From positions 33,577,090 through 33,641,089 of the forward strand of contig CM060180.1 of assembly GCA_030549775.1 (NCBI GenBank): 64,000 nucleotides of DNA, given 5' to 3'. The notes beneath the pieces are model-generated. The model made no database searches. It had not been told where the DNA came from and saw nothing but the letters and a program-made list of their open reading frames with translations. This DNA is from Tamarix chinensis (lineage: Eukaryota; Streptophyta; Magnoliopsida; Caryophyllales; Tamaricaceae). Of the stretch, positions 1 to 12,299 are shown in pieces. The translations under genes were made by a program, and so were the position numbers. Every line of letters starts with the position of its first letter. The stretch's first letter is position 1.

Positions 1-138
1 GGTTCGGGACCCCAAACCCATCTCCAAAAAAATCCCCGTTAAAAATCCCCGAATCCGAACCCAATCCCCGAAGAACCCGAACTCGAACGGGGAATCCCCA
101 AAGGGGCCCCGAACCCGCGAATAAAATTATCATCCCTA
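1..138. mobile_element. End of a GC-rich hAT-like MITE (left part outside the window)
   Basis: The first 138 bases are a C-rich run of short CCCCG/GAACCCG motifs, unlike the AT-rich DNA that follows, and stop at CATCCCTA. Many plant hAT-type non-autonomous elements have a terminus of the form TAGGGATG followed by a GC-rich interior, and this is the reverse complement of such an end. The other terminus lies outside the window, so the 8-bp duplication expected of hAT elements cannot be checked; GTATTGTA would be its right copy. Confidence 0.4.
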
Positions 139-883
139 GTATTGTATCGCCTTGTGCTTTAGTATGACCAAAGTGCTTTTATGCCTCTAGTTTAGATAGT
201 TTGGAGGGTATTGTGATGCCTTGTATATCGGTATAACCGGCGTACTTTTATGTCTTTGGGTTATTATTGTATCCTCTCAAGTAAATATAAATGAAATGAT
301 TATTATTGGATCAAAATGATTATTGAATTGGCCGGTAATAGCCTTCATGCCTACTTGTAATATTATAGATTTTTATTAGTATTGTGCTTTTGAACCCTAT
401 CTGTGGTGAAATGGCTATTACTGATTTTGATATTCAGATATGAGATATATTGTGAAGGTTATGATTATTGTGTTGAGATGGGTTCTAATCATTACTTCAA
501 ATAACATCTCTTGTATGGTTGGTTGGTAAGTTTCATTATGTTCTAAATGAAAGAGTATGAGCAGCATGTGGTTTTGGCGATTATTGTTCATTTGATATGG
601 CTATGATATTTTGTTCATCGCATGTATATTTTAATATTTTATACCATGTTGATATGATGCCTTTTATGTGTTCTATGTGGAGTTTTCATATTTGTTTAGT
701 ATAATGGAAAACTTAGTACTGTTGCACTGACGGGTTTTGTTTCATGATCTCATACCTATTCAATGGACATTATTTACCTTGTAGGAGTACTTTGAGAGTT
801 TGACTTGATGCTTGTGGTAGGGTTTGAGAGTTAGTATTGTCCGGGGTTCACCCAACATCTTTTAATCTGGATTATTTGAAGAC
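139..883 (+). mobile_element. Large-LTR fragment, type C (cut by the element at 884)
   Basis: This stretch resembles 57180-57780 and 52740-52860 of the same window: GTATTGTGATGCCTT-like segments, 'tatcggtataac', and 'cctattcaatgga' followed by a pyrimidine-rich 'cttgtagg' near 740-785 (compare 57700-57740). It is therefore part of an LTR of the type-C group. It contains no gene. It ends exactly where a TGTAACA terminus begins at 884, so it is the host of that insertion. The continuation beyond 12299 is not clear. Confidence 0.45.
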
Positions 884-952
884 TGTAACATCTCCAAAAT
901 TTAGACCATTTTTTTAAGACAATGCGGAAGCATTATAAAAGAAAAACTAGAG

Positions 953-1012
953 AATGTTATCGCCACATCAACCATGAGAAAGGTATCATCATCACCTAAT
1001 TGGTTCTTGATG
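953..1012 (-). other. Terminal stem-loop and GTGGCGATAAC box of the type-D unit
   Basis: In the minus sense, CATC-AAG-AACCA pairs with TGGTT-GATG (a 9-bp stem with a 3-nt bulge). It is followed at once by TGTGGCGATAACA, then about 70 bp to the LTR end. The same arrangement, with other stem sequences, occurs in types A, B and C. Confidence 0.45.
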
Positions 1013-2255
1013 AAAGAAAAAAGGGAGCAATGAATGGAAGATGCATGTTCTACTAATAATGCAACAATACTAATGATAACAATGATGAGAATAATAATAT
1101 AGATAGAAGAGAGAGATTACAAAATCTAAATATATGAATCAAATCTAAGAGTTTAAATAACCGAAAAGAACCAAAAGCATCCTACGCAGTGGGAAAAATA
1201 CATCTAAGCCGATTAGCCTAGCTCTTAACTAAACAGGAATGTAACTCTCAGTATATGAGCAATGGTAATCTACTAGCCTATGACATCATCCTCAACATAC
1301 TATAGCTGATAATAGTAACCCTACAAATTGTCCTCTACTCACCAAACTAGCAGCTGAATCATTATAATGACCACACAAATGTAATACCAGTACGGTGAAG
1401 TATTAATAAAACAAACTACCTAAAATATGATAATAGCTCATGATGCATATTGAAGTCACATAGTAGTATGGTGATAAATATACTAACATAGTATAAAACT
1501 CAAGTTTATGATAGCAATATAACAAGTCATACTTGCATGGAAATCATGGAAGAATAATAATATAGATCATACATTAGAATCTAATGAGGTAAATTTGCAT
1601 GTGTACGGATTAGTTATAACATGTCAATGTCCTATACCATAAAGACTTCATTATCGAATACTAAATCTTTACTATTTTAGCTATCTATACGAATGAAATT
1701 TAGAGAGTGAAAAATGACCAACAAAATAAAATCAATTGGTAATGTTAATGGTAGTAATACTAGGATTGGATTGTCATCATAAACTGATAATTAGTGAATA
1801 GTCAATTTAACTTCCAAAAAATTATTTAAATCCGAGAGGGTGAAATAAACTAAATTAAATAATAGCCTCTCTCAAGGTCTAAAAGTCATACCTAATCCAA
1901 ATTAATAACCTATTTTCATGGTATTACATTGAATTCAATCCATTACATTTTATGTTGAATCAATAAAATCCCCAAGAAACTCTAGTTTACTTTCGTTGTT
2001 CAATTGTTAGAATTCTGGTTATTAATCTTCACTTTTTAGTTCTTAGATTAAAACTTATATTTAATGAAATCGGCAATCAAGCAATTCAACCGTAAATGAA
2101 GAACTTAACAATTAAAGTCAAGAATTTTAGCAATCAAAATGAAAATTAAATTAATTTATCATCAATTAATAATTTAGACTATATCTAATTCTAGAAAGGA
2201 AATCTACTCACTCATAGCTAAATCAATAAACATATAAGAGAAATTAGACATGGAT

Positions 2256-2612
2256 ATAAGAGAAATTAGACATGGATGAAATAATTAGAGCAATAGATTA
2301 GAATATAGAACCAATGTGTTGACGATATCAAGAGTCAATTGTCGAATTTGAAAAATTATAAAGCTTCAAAATTAACTCTAACTTAGAATCAAGATAAAAA
2401 GAGAGAGACCAAAGGATGAACTAGAGCAATAGATTAGAATATAAGAGAAATTAGACATGGATGAAATAATTAGAGCAATATATTAGAATATAGAACCAAT
2501 GTGTTGACGATATCAAGAGTCAATTGTCGAATTTGAAAAATTATAAAGCTTCAAAATTAACTCTAACTTAGAATCAAGATAAAAAGAGAGAGACCAAAGG
2601 ATGAACTAGAGC
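2256..2612. repeat. 185-bp direct tandem duplication
   Basis: Copy 1 starts at 2256 and copy 2 at 2441 (offset 185). They are nearly identical; one difference is AGCAATAGATTAG against AGCAATATATTAG. The high identity implies a recent event inside an otherwise decayed unit. A shared AGAGCAATA(G/T)ATTAGAATATA segment at the junctions suggests slippage or unequal exchange. Confidence 0.9.
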
Positions 2613-2961
2613 CTTTCAAAATCTACTTTAGGTCATGCTCTATTAGGTCTCAAGAGACCCCCCATAATATAGCCATTTATATCCTTTATATCGGGTGGAA
2701 AAAATAAAAAATGAAACCCAACATGGCCTGGCTATAGTGGGGTTAGAGATTAAGTAATCATATGGAAAGCCTACAAGGTAGTGTAGATCAATACTGACAG
2801 GCCATGTTGGTTCATAACTTCTTCGCCCAACGTCAAAACGAGGTGATCTTAGATGCACTAGAAAGATGAGAAGAAGATATATAACTTTTTTTCTTTTCAC
2901 TTTTCCAAATTGAGATTGAATTAAAGGTAAAATTCTTCACTTTCCAATCAAATTTAATTGT

Positions 2962-3077
2962 CTCAGAAATTAATAAGACCATATACATGCTCGATTCTTT
3001 ATAATGTCTACTCAAAGCCCTCAGAAATTAATAAGACCATATACATGCTAGATTCTTTATAATGTCTACTCAAAGCC
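2962..3077. repeat. 58-bp direct tandem duplication
   Basis: CTCAGAAATTAATAAGACC begins at 2962 and again at 3020. The copies differ by one base near the middle (ATGCTCGATT against ATGCTAGATT). Confidence 0.9.
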
Positions 3078-5390
3078 TTTATATTGCCTTTGTAATACCC
3101 TAAATTTTTTCTTAACCTAATCCCTTATCATTAATACCCTAATCTGATTCTAATCTTGAAAAAAATATTATTTTAGCCTTAACCAAATTCCTTAATCTCG
3201 AAATCTTAACCTAATCCTAGTCTTTGACCCAAATATATTACATTTTATAACCCAATCTTAATTTTGCTAAATTTTATCACTAATCCTACCTATTTTAGCT
3301 AATCAAATTTATATAAAACTAACCTCAATCCTTTTTCCTTTTCTTTATCCTTTTTTCCTTCTCCTTTCACCTGCCTCCTTACGCCGGAATACTTGAATTT
3401 GGTATTTCTTACCTACTTACAACCCACAACCATCACCCTCACCTCTACTGTAGCTACCATCATCACCATCATCTTTTACCCTCACCATATCACGTTGCTG
3501 CTACCTCAAATGCACCCACACACTTCTTCCCCTGCCATTTTTCTTTCTTATGCAACACACACACATAACCATCACTCTCATGCTGCATGCCCCTTCCATC
3601 TTCACTGCAGCACTCCACGATCCCCTCGTTGAATTTCCTCTCCACTCTTCTTTGCCATCCTTCATGCCTTGACTTCCTCCCTCTGCATTTTTATTTTACG
3701 CTTCATATCCCTCATACATATACATATATATATATTACTCTATCCTTCATATTTTGTTTTACCTCATTTCTACTCATTTTGTGTCGAGCACCACTGCCCT
3801 GAGCTCCCTCTCTTTTCTTTCCTCCTCCTCCTCCTCCTTCTCCTTCTTCTCCTCCTTCTTGCATTGTTTTGCATGCATGAACCACCTACATCATCACCAT
3901 GCACCACCATAGCCACTATGCACCACCTAAAGCCTGGTGGACCGACCATCAAGGCCACCCCATCACTCCCCTTTATCAATGTCGATTGTCACCGTCGACC
4001 ACCTCTATTTTCCCCCTTCTTTCCTCACGTCCATCACATTTTTGTAAGATGAATGGTCTCACACACTACTGTGCAATACTAATTTTCCTTACTGCATGCC
4101 TGAGCAAACCAACATAGTTTGCCCATGCACCCTCACACGGCCAGCGCATAGCCTATCGCACGCTTGTGCGCACCTATTTGATTTTTTTTTCTGTGTAATT
4201 TATTGTCAAGCATGGTCATGTCTCTTCGCACACCCTGCCCATGCACAATCCCAGCTCACGGCTTGGGTGTGCACTACTTGCTGCACGCCCATGAAACCTT
4301 TCCATTTTGGTCATGTACCATCTTATTCACCCCCAAACCTTATCCAAACACCACCAAATTTTTACCATAGCTCCACCATACATTCCACCAAAATTCCACT
4401 CAACTCAAGCTTCCCTTTCACTCTGGTTATTTCTATTTTTACACTCCTTTACCTTAACTTTTCCCTTAGTTATAATCTTTGTGCCTAACTATGTATTATA
4501 TTATTTTTCTTAGGTGATTTTTCAGTGATCTCAGAGGAGGAAGTCTAGGATTTACGTGATTAGAGCCCAGTGTCCTTGTTGGCAAGGATACTAATCAATG
4601 TTTTAGGATTTTGCATTAAATGCTTGCATGGCTATGCGTATTATCATGATATTATTGTTATATGATGAATGTATGTTGTTAATGATATGTTGTGATAATG
4701 TGGATGTATATGATATAAAGGGTGTGAGAATGGGAAAGGTGTGTTGATATAATCTTATTACACTAAGTCGTACTTGTGGAAAAATATAACTTATAGAATA
4801 GTAATATGGGTTTATATGATATCTTGACGTGTTAGATCTATTAATTATGATAAGGACATCAGGAGAAGTTGTTGGAGTAATTACTAAATGTTTGGGTTCC
4901 TCAAAATGAAAAAATGGATTAATTAGGGCATAGTAACCTTAAATGGTAATATTATTATCCCATGTGTAAAACCCTTGATTTAGACTATAGATTTTGGATA
5001 TGTTGATAATGTTGGTAATTTAAGGAGGTTTATTGAATTTGGGAAATAATAGGAGCCTCATGGGAAGAATTATGATTAATCTTGAAATTAGAGTTTTGGG
5101 AGCCCTATAAATAGTAACGTTTTGGATAGGGTTATTATTATATTTGTGAGACGTGGGTGTTAGACCATGAATTTTAGGTATGATAATAGTATGATATTTG
5201 AGAATGATATACTATAAATGGGTGGTTGAATAATCAATATAAAAGAAGTTATGCTAGGAGTGTAATATTAGGGTTTGAGGAAATTAAAAATCGTGACTTT
5301 AGAGATCAACCTTATGAATTGTGTTATGTGCTTATCTGCCTTAATGTGTTTGGTACCTATAAATTGATCATGAATAAAATACTAATTATT

Positions 5391-5890
5391 TAAAGTGAAA
5401 TATCATGTGAGTAGGGCTAAGGTGATGTTTTCTATATCTGTTCCACAGGAGGATAATAGTGGCTTAGGTGTGTTTTGCCCCAAGAAGATGATGTTTTTAT
5501 ATATCTTCTCTACCGGAGGATAATAGTGGCTTGGGAGCATTTTTCCCCAAGAAGATGTTTTAGTCTGTTCCATTGGATTAAGAATAGTAGGGTCCCTTCT
5601 CATCGTGAATGAAAAGATAACCGTGTAACCTATGGATAAGACACTGATGACTTAAAGTGGAAGAGTACATGAGTTAGGACCAAAAGTGGAAGAGTACATG
5701 AGTTAGGACCAAGGTGATGTTTTTATGTCTATTCCACCCGATGATAATAGTAGCTTGGAAGTATTTTACCTTGAGAAGGTGATGTTTTTAGATCCGTTCC
5801 ACCAGATGATAATAGTGGCTCAGGTGTGTCATCCTTGAGAAGGTGCTTCAGATTGTTCCACTAGTTTAAGAATAGTGGGGTTTCTAAATT
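5391..5890 (+). repeat. Tandem CCAC...AATAGTGG boxes, type B, two sets
   Basis: Two sets start with AAAGTG(A/G)AA... and contain three boxes each, for example TTCCACAGGAGGATAATAGT (from 5441) and TTCCACTAGTTTAAGAATAG (from 5856). Spacer text such as 'ggtgtgtyatcc(c/t)' separates the boxes. A 29-bp direct duplication (5654-5711) lies at the start of the second set. The same boxes occur in every type-A and type-B LTR of the window. Confidence 0.8.
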
Positions 5891-6030
5891 CAACGTATAT
5901 AAAAGAATGAAAATGGTTATATCTAATAAATTTATCTTATGAGGTTTTTCATTTGTTTGAATGTATACTGATCATCAGTTCTAAATGCATGTGTTATCTG
6001 TATCCCTGATTCGATAGTATTATTACCATA

Positions 6031-6111
6031 TTCAGTACATAGCATACTGACAACCCTTTTTATGGGTGTTGCTCATTCTCATGAGTAGGAGACCTCGGTT
6101 CCTTTGTGTAG
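6031..6111 (+). other. Stem-loop block and acceptor-like site, LTR 3091
   Basis: CAGTAC/ATACTG (one mismatched pair), ACCC/GGGT and TTGCTC/GAGTAG-like stems follow one another. The acceptor-like CTTTGTGTAG ends at 6111. Homologous blocks are present in six other LTRs. Confidence 0.55.
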
Positions 6112-6812
6112 AACTTTGAAGACCCGCTAGATGACTATGTTTTTTTGATGAACTATGTGGGGAGGATTGACCTATTATCTATACCGAGTGTTTGGGTGAA
6201 GAGTTATGTTATCCGGTTGATGTATTTATCCGAATACCTTTTTGGACTCTTTAATCCATGGTATCCCTTACCTTGTATTTTGTTATTGTTATTTAGAGTT
6301 AACCTTCAAACTCATATTGTAATTATAAATGTTTCTTCCATTTATAATTTCCTTATTTTACTATAGATGATTTTAGTCTTGTGATTAATGTAAGGATGGT
6401 TGGAAAAATCAGACTTGTGTCAGTTATGGCGATAACACCCCATATTTTGCTTATATGCTTCCTTTGTAGAACAAAAAATTTTGGTTATGAAAATCAGGGT
6501 GTTACAGCCTCATATTAGCCTTATTTGCATCCATTTAATGTACCAAAAAAATAAAATGCCAAAGGACATAGTATCCATGAATCTAACAGAAAATCTAACA
6601 ATATGCATGCAGAATCCATAAAAATAAGCATATATGAAAAGGAAAAATCATCCTAATACTAGGCCTCTTACCAATTTGTCATAGTAACATAACGGAAATC
6701 ATATTATAAATCTTTATTTCGTGACCATATACTTTTCATTTATTAAGATAATCCATTCGACCATGCTTAGTCCTCCACCATGAACAAAAGTCATGGCAGC
6801 ATACACACACAA

Positions 6813-7085
6813 TAGGATACCACACCCACCACACGGGGTCAGGATACATAGAAAGGGATTTTCTTCTGGGATACCGCACCCACCACACATCGAATGCACC
6901 TACCATGAAGGATAACATAGATTGGGATACCACACCCATCACATGTGGTCAGAGTACATAAAGGGGGCTTGTATTGGGATATCTTATGCACCACACATTG
7001 AATGTATCTGCCACGAGGGCTACACAATATGGGATACCACACCCCTTATGTAATTGACAATACAAGTGTCAGGGAGCTTGTACTA
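6813..7085. repeat. 55-bp tandem array forming 110-bp dimers (type-D unit)
   Basis: GGGATACC(A/G)CACCCAC-like starts occur at 6813, 6868, 6923, 6976 and 7031, so the spacing is 55, 55, 53 and 55. Alternate copies resemble each other: 'ggggtcagg' and 'tgtggtcag' versions alternate with 'atcgaatgcacc' and 'attgaatgtatc' versions. The array sits where types A and B carry their boxes. Confidence 0.8.
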
Positions 7086-7532
7086 TGATACCTTACCCAC
7101 CCGTACTAACACCGAAGCCATGTCGGCCTACCAAAGTATAATATTATATGTAACACTCCAAATTTTATTACTAAATATTTTCATTTTACAGCGGAGGCTT
7201 ATAACCAAAATACCGGGTGTTACCGCCATAATTAATACAAGTCTTGTTTACCATACCATCCTCATATAAATCACAATGATAAAACCATTAAAAGGAAAAT
7301 ATAAGTGAGAGAAGCTTTATAAATGTAAATATGAGTTTGGAGATTAACTCCGGGTTACAATAACAAAATACAACAAAAGGGATACCATGGATTGAAGAGT
7401 CCAAAAGTTATCTGGGTAAAAACATCATCCAGATAACAAGAGTCTTTTCCCAAACACCCAGTACAGGAAAAATAACTCCTCCCCATACAATGTAGCATAT
7501 GTAGCGAAATCATCTAACCGGTCCTCAAAGAT

Positions 7533-7618
7533 CTATAAAAAAAACATCAGGGTCGTCTATTTGTGGGAATGAATAGCTCCCATAAAAAGGATGGTCAATA
7601 CACTACGTATTGAGCAAG
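7533..7618 (-). other. Stem-loop block and acceptor-like site, LTR 7149
   Basis: In the minus sense the first stem is CAATAC/GTATTG; in LTR 29336 it is CAGTAC/GTACTG, so both sides of one pair have changed together. The third stem is CTATTC/AAATAG where LTR 44709 has CTGCTC/GAGCAG. The second stem is weak here. A pyrimidine-rich TTTTTTTTATAG ends at 7533. Confidence 0.6.
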
Positions 7619-7754
7619 GTGACAATACCGTTGAGTTAGGGATACAGTTAAATACATGCATTCTTAGTAGAGAATAATGACACATGCAAATACATAAAAT
7701 ATCACAAAGTAAGTACTGATACAAGCCACTTTATCAGATATAACCATTTAATTC

Positions 7755-8180
7755 TTTTATTTACGTTGAGTTCAGGGACCCCACTATTCTTAAACCGATG
7801 GAACGGTTTGAAGCACTTCTTTGGGACAACACACCTGAGCCATTATTATCATTTGGTGTAATATACCCAACACCTCTCATGGAAAAATACTCCTGAGCCA
7901 CTATTTTTAAACCGATGGAACTGTATGAAGCACCTCTTAGGGATAACACACCTAAGCCAGTATTATGGTCTAGTGGAGACAACCCAAAACCTCGATCCTG
8001 AGCCACGTACTCTCCCACTTTAATTCATCAGTATCTTATCCATTAGGTTATTTATCTCAAATTATATTATCTTTCACATTGAGTTTAGGGCCTCAATATT
8101 CTTAGGGCAAAATGCTTATGAGCCACTATTATCGTCCGGTGGAATGGACCCAACACCTCATTCCTGATTCATATGATCTT
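7755..8180 (-). repeat. Tandem CCAC...AATAGTGG boxes, type B
   Basis: Minus-sense boxes such as GTTCCATCGGTTTAAGAATA and CACCAAATGATAATAATGG, with 'ggtgtgttgtccc' spacers, lie in two sets. Between the sets is the leader TTAAAGTGGGAGAGTACGTG (complement of 8002-8021). Confidence 0.75.
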
Positions 8181-10619
8181 TCATTTTAAATGATAATGTC
8201 TTATTCATGATTGATTTGATAAGTATAGAACATGTTCACAATGGGTAAGGCACATCACGAGATCATAAGGTCATTTTCTAGGGTTAAGACCTTTATATTT
8301 TCCCAAAACCCTAATTTCACACTTTTTATCACAACTCTTATTTTGTTACTCTTTTAACCACCAAACTTATTACCACCTCCTCAAAAATTATTGTTATCAA
8401 AATAATCAAATTTAAAGTCCTAACTCTGAGGTCTTGCATATGTGATAATAACTCTATCTTAAAAGTTACTATTCCTAGGGCTTATAAACCCTAACTTCAC
8501 AAATCCATAATAACTTTTCTTGTAGGGGTTAATTAATCACCAGATTCAATATACTCTTCTAAAACACAAATTTAACAACATATTCAAATTTCTTGGTCCA
8601 ACTCTAGCATTTCACACTTGTGATAATAACCTTCTCATTTTAAGGTTACTATTACCAAATCAAACCATTTCCATACTTTATTAAACTTAGGTCATTCTCA
8701 ACTACTCTAAACACTTCATATAATTCCTTATCATATTTTAGATGATATCACACCATAAAATACCATGATTCTCATATTAAACCCATATTAACCAAAATTC
8801 CTTTACTGAGAACAAACCTCTTATTTCATACAAATCTTATATGTTTGGGTAACATTATTTTCAATTCCTCTATTTATCTCCATATAGCTTATTATACTCA
8901 TTTCACACTCGTCATATCTTAATAAATAAACCTATGTTACAACCATATATCACACCAAGGGTTTTCCACATATAATAACGATACCACATAATCTTCACTT
9001 ACTTATTTTATATCATATAATATAAACCTCATATCATAGCATTAATAATCATACATTAAATCACATGATAGCAATGACATGGTGTAATATAAAAGCATGC
9101 ATAGCTCCTAGCAATCAAAAACCTTATACTACAACAAGTATCTTTACAAAAATCAATCCGGTTTCTAAGCACACAAATCCTATTTTGCCTCTTTCGGAAA
9201 CTCAGAAAAATCACCTAAGATATCATAATAAAACACCATTAGGATTAAAACACATAATTAAGGAAATGGAAGGGTGAAAGAATGGAGGAAAAACTGAACC
9301 AACTAAAGTGAGGTTTGGGAAAACTTTACGAAACCAAAAGGAGGGGAACGGTGGGTTGTGTCGGAGGGGGGAATGGAGACAACGGTGGAAGTGGCAGAAG
9401 GAGAAGGGTGTGCACCAGCTGTTGGTCCTGTAACCAAAGATAAAAAGAAAGGGGAAGGCTATAGGGAGGTTGGACGAAGGTGGACGTGTGGGCTACGGTG
9501 AAAGTTGTCGAGGGTGGAGGATGGGCTATGATGAAAGTTGTTGTTATTTAGGGGGTGGAAATGACAAAAGTGACCTAAGGGGGTGAGGGTGCTTTGGTGA
9601 TGGTTGCTGGTGGTGAGTTTTGTGGTTATTTTTTGTGACGGCAAGGAGAAGGAGAAGGATGAATTTGGTGGTGGAATTTTTATAGAAAACATAGGGTGAG
9701 AAAATAGATGGTTGAAGAATTTGTTGTCAAGTAAACATATATGCATATACATGCATAGAGATAAGAAAAGAGAGGGTGAGATTGGCCAAAAAATTCAACC
9801 TTAACCCATGATGGTAGGGCTTGGGAGTTGATAAGTTGATGGGGGTAGGGAATGGCTTGACAGGAGTTAGGGAGGTGATGGGTGTGGCAACCATTGTTGA
9901 AGGAAAATGTTTCACACCGGAAGAAGGGGGAAGGAAAAAGGAAAGAGGGAGGGTCGACTAAAGGAGGAAAAAAGAAAGAAGGGAAAAAAGGAAAAAGGGA
10001 AAAAGAGGGAAAAGAAAAAGGGAGAATAATATGTTTAGTTTTTGATTAGGATAATATTAATAAAATTTAGGTTAGGATATTAGGATAGTTATTAGTAAAT
10101 CAAGATTAGGTTAAAATTCTAGGGTTAGGTGGAAATATTAATTTTCAATATTAAGATTAGGTTACAATATAAATTACTCGGGATTAGGTTTAGCTAAAAT
10201 TAGGGTATTACATTATACCTCAAAGATGTGTGCATATACCCTACCAACCCCACTCTAGTAGAGAAGGAAATATGTACTGAGCGAAAAGATAAAAACATAG
10301 GACGACCCATCCACTAACTCTGGACTACCTACCCCGAGAGTAGGAGAAAAAGGCTCAAACAAAATATTAATCCATTATTATTAATTACCAAGTGATATCA
10401 CAAATCACAATTTAATTCCATTAATAATCAATTAGGTGTTTCCAAGTGATAACACCAAACACAACACAAGCCACTAATAGTGTGTTTAGAGGTGACACCA
10501 AACTTAACCACTCAAAGCACCATAATATTATCATTTCGATCCATATCATGACTAAAATATCGTAATTACATGGAAAATATTAATATAGAAGTCCCAAAGA
10601 AAGAACATTAAGTAACAAA

Positions 10620-10865
10620 CACACATGGTAAATTCAAGTGGACCAATCGAGTAGTCATTAGACTTGAGAAAATATCACATAGCAAAACTAGTTGATTGGT
10701 TGGTCCAACTGATTGAGTGTTCATAGGAACCAATCTATAGTTTGGCCAAACTGATCGATGGTTCTGAGTAGAGACCAAACTACTTTGGTCACAAGGCAAC
10801 CAATCAATGGGATTGATAACCTAATCGACTATTCAAGCCACTAGCTGATCGGTTATGGAAAATTG
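10620..10865. repeat. Clustered CAATCGA / GATCGGTT motifs
   Basis: Variants of CCAATCGA, GATTGGTTG, ACTGATCGATGG and TGATCGGTTATGG recur about ten times within 250 bp. The same words return at 12095-12190 (CCAATCGACCGGTTTATT). No strict period is seen. It lies in the type-D unit. Confidence 0.5.
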
Positions 10866-12299
10866 GTAGTCTGTTTTGGGCTAAATAACACCCAAATGTG
10901 CAAACCAAACATGAACAAAACTACTAATATTATCTAAATTAATTATATCATGCTTATATGTTGTAGAACATATACAAAGACATACTCCATATAAATCATG
11001 GTAGGAATCATAACTCAACAATATCATGCTTGAATTTCACTAAACTTATGCGTAATATTGAAAATACTCAAACATGCTCCAAAAACTTCATAAATCAAAT
11101 ATGGCAACATGCTTGAATATAAGAACTCAACATAATACCTACACATCACAGAGCGTACTAAGGACATAAAATCTCAACAAACAACACACTACCTCCTTCA
11201 TATTAGAGATAAGGATGCCTTAACTCCAAGTAATTCTTCTAGTGCAAAAATACATCTAACTTGATGGTCTCTACAAAGATCTTAATTTCCTAAGAGAATC
11301 AAGAATCCAAACCATCAAAACTCATTTTCAAAACTTAATAAAACAAAATAAGAAGCAGAAGGAGAAAAAAGAAATGGCATAACATAAGCTTTTCTCATAA
11401 CTAAAATTAGAGAGAGAAAACCAAGATCTTAAACCTTTTTTAAAAACTTAATTCTTCCTTTCCTGAGAGGAACAATGGAGGGATAAAGCAAAGATTAGAA
11501 GAATAAAAATGCGACAAGAATTTGACCAATAGGTGAGGAAATATGAGGCAATCTTTGTTTTCTTAGTAGAGAAGAAAAGGGAATAATGCCTAACACTTAG
11601 AAGCTTTCCACAAAGGAAAATAAACTAAATGATCAAGTGGAAAAGGTAAAAAGTGAAATGAATCAGAAATATCATGTAAGAAAGAGAGAGTTGGTCAACA
11701 TCCACAAGAGGAAGAGAGATAATGCTGACTTGGTTGAGTGTCGGCAACTAAGTGTGTGAGAATGCATGATGGGTGAGGGAGGTGGAGTGTAGTTGGGAGG
11801 GGACATGAGAGAGGATTGGTTAGTCAGAGAAGGAGTGTAGGAAGTTAAACACACAACAATGGCTACTAGAAGAGAGAGGAATGTGAAGGAGAAGAGAGAA
11901 GGTGAGAAATGCCTCAAAAAGTTCTTTTAGAAACTTTTTAGCTAATTAAAAATCATAGAATGATCTAAATAATGTAAAAATGATCTTAAAGCATCAAAAT
12001 ATGCTTAATAGCACAAATATAATCTAATTAGAAGTTTTAATAAACAATGGAAAGAGATTAGAATCAAAATTAGAAAATGATTTGAAATTGAGGGACAACC
12101 GGTTAATTGGTTTGAGCAAGCCAATCGACCGGTTTATTAGAAAATAAAATTGCTAGTTCTTAAGCATATCGATTGATCGATGCGCTTGAAATTCACACAT
12201 TTATTGGAATTTTAAGCCCTTTCCAAAAATAAACCCAATTTATTTTATATTATCATAATTTTAAACACATTTTGAAGGATTTTAGGATAGGGTATTATA

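Larger units (their letters stand above)
3091..6506 (+). mobile_element. Solo LTR, type B (3416 bp)
   Basis: It begins TGTAATACCCTAAATTT and ends CAGGGTGTTACA, so the ends are near-inverted repeats in TG...CA form. Flanks are GCCTT (3086-3090) and GCCTC (6507-6511), a 4/5 match for a 5-bp TSD. There is no primer-binding site, polypurine tract or gag-pol sequence, so this is a solo LTR. In order: AT-rich start, long pyrimidine-rich section (3330-4450), TTAGGTGATTTTT at 4510, AT-rich middle, tandem boxes (5391-5890), stem-loop block (6031-6087), acceptor-like TTTGTGTAG (6103-6111), and ATGGCGATAACACC before the end. It is inserted in the type-D unit. Short open frames in the pyrimidine-rich part are compositional, not genes. 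Confidence 0.85.
7149..10212 (-). mobile_element. Solo LTR, type B (3064 bp), perfect TSD
   Basis: It begins TGTAACACTCCAAATTTTA and ends TTAGGGTATTACA, flanked by TTATA at 7144-7148 and 10213-10217. There is no internal retrotransposon sequence. Read on the minus strand: AT-rich start, purine/pyrimidine-asymmetric section (about 10020-9300), a TATA-like TCTATAAAAAT (9686-9676), donor-like CTTAGGTGATTTT near 9217, tandem boxes (8180-7755), stem-loops (7618-7563), acceptor-like TTTTTTTTATAG (ends 7533), then ATGGCGGTAACACC (7228-7215). Inserted in the type-D unit. Confidence 0.92.
884..12299 (-). mobile_element. LTR-like unit, type D, in three pieces (884-3090, 6507-7148, 10213-12299)
   Basis: The left boundary TGTAACATCTCCAAAATTT is the reverse of an LTR 3' end, and the right boundary GGGTATTATA near 12299 resembles the opposite terminus GGGTATTACA with one change. 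The pieces, without the two nested solo LTRs, sum to about 4.9 kb, close to the 4908-bp type-A LTR at 38279. In the minus sense it has a pyrimidine-rich section (about 11930-11670), a 55-bp tandem array (7085-6813) and a GTGGCGATAAC box after a stem-loop (1012-953), the same order as in types A and B. No TSD could be matched (AAGAC before, GGGAA after), so the right edge is uncertain. No protein-coding sequence is seen. Confidence 0.45.

Noticed and set aside
3393..4513. Overlapping frames rich in Pro, Ser, His and Leu
   Set aside because: They lie in the pyrimidine-rich part of a solo LTR, overlap each other in several frames, have no family motifs, and equivalents occur in all related LTRs.
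5391..5890. CRISPR-like appearance of boxes and spacers
   Set aside because: This is plant DNA; spacers are related to each other and box lengths vary. No cas genes.
6714..7042. Cys/Trp-rich minus-strand frames that look like a cysteine motif protein (GGCGIP repeats)
   Set aside because: The regular pattern is a 55-bp tandem DNA repeat. A 55-bp period is not a multiple of three, so the same peptide appears in three different frames.
7761..8018. Open frame with repeated LSxRGxSxxSIGL peptides (minus), and its twin at 54053-54310
   Set aside because: The peptides come from the box array. In other LTR copies the frame is broken, so coding is not conserved.
884..12299. A perfect TSD for the type-D unit (AAGAC)
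   Set aside because: AAGAC precedes 884, but GGGAA follows 12299; the AAGAC at about 12370 is not adjacent to a terminus.
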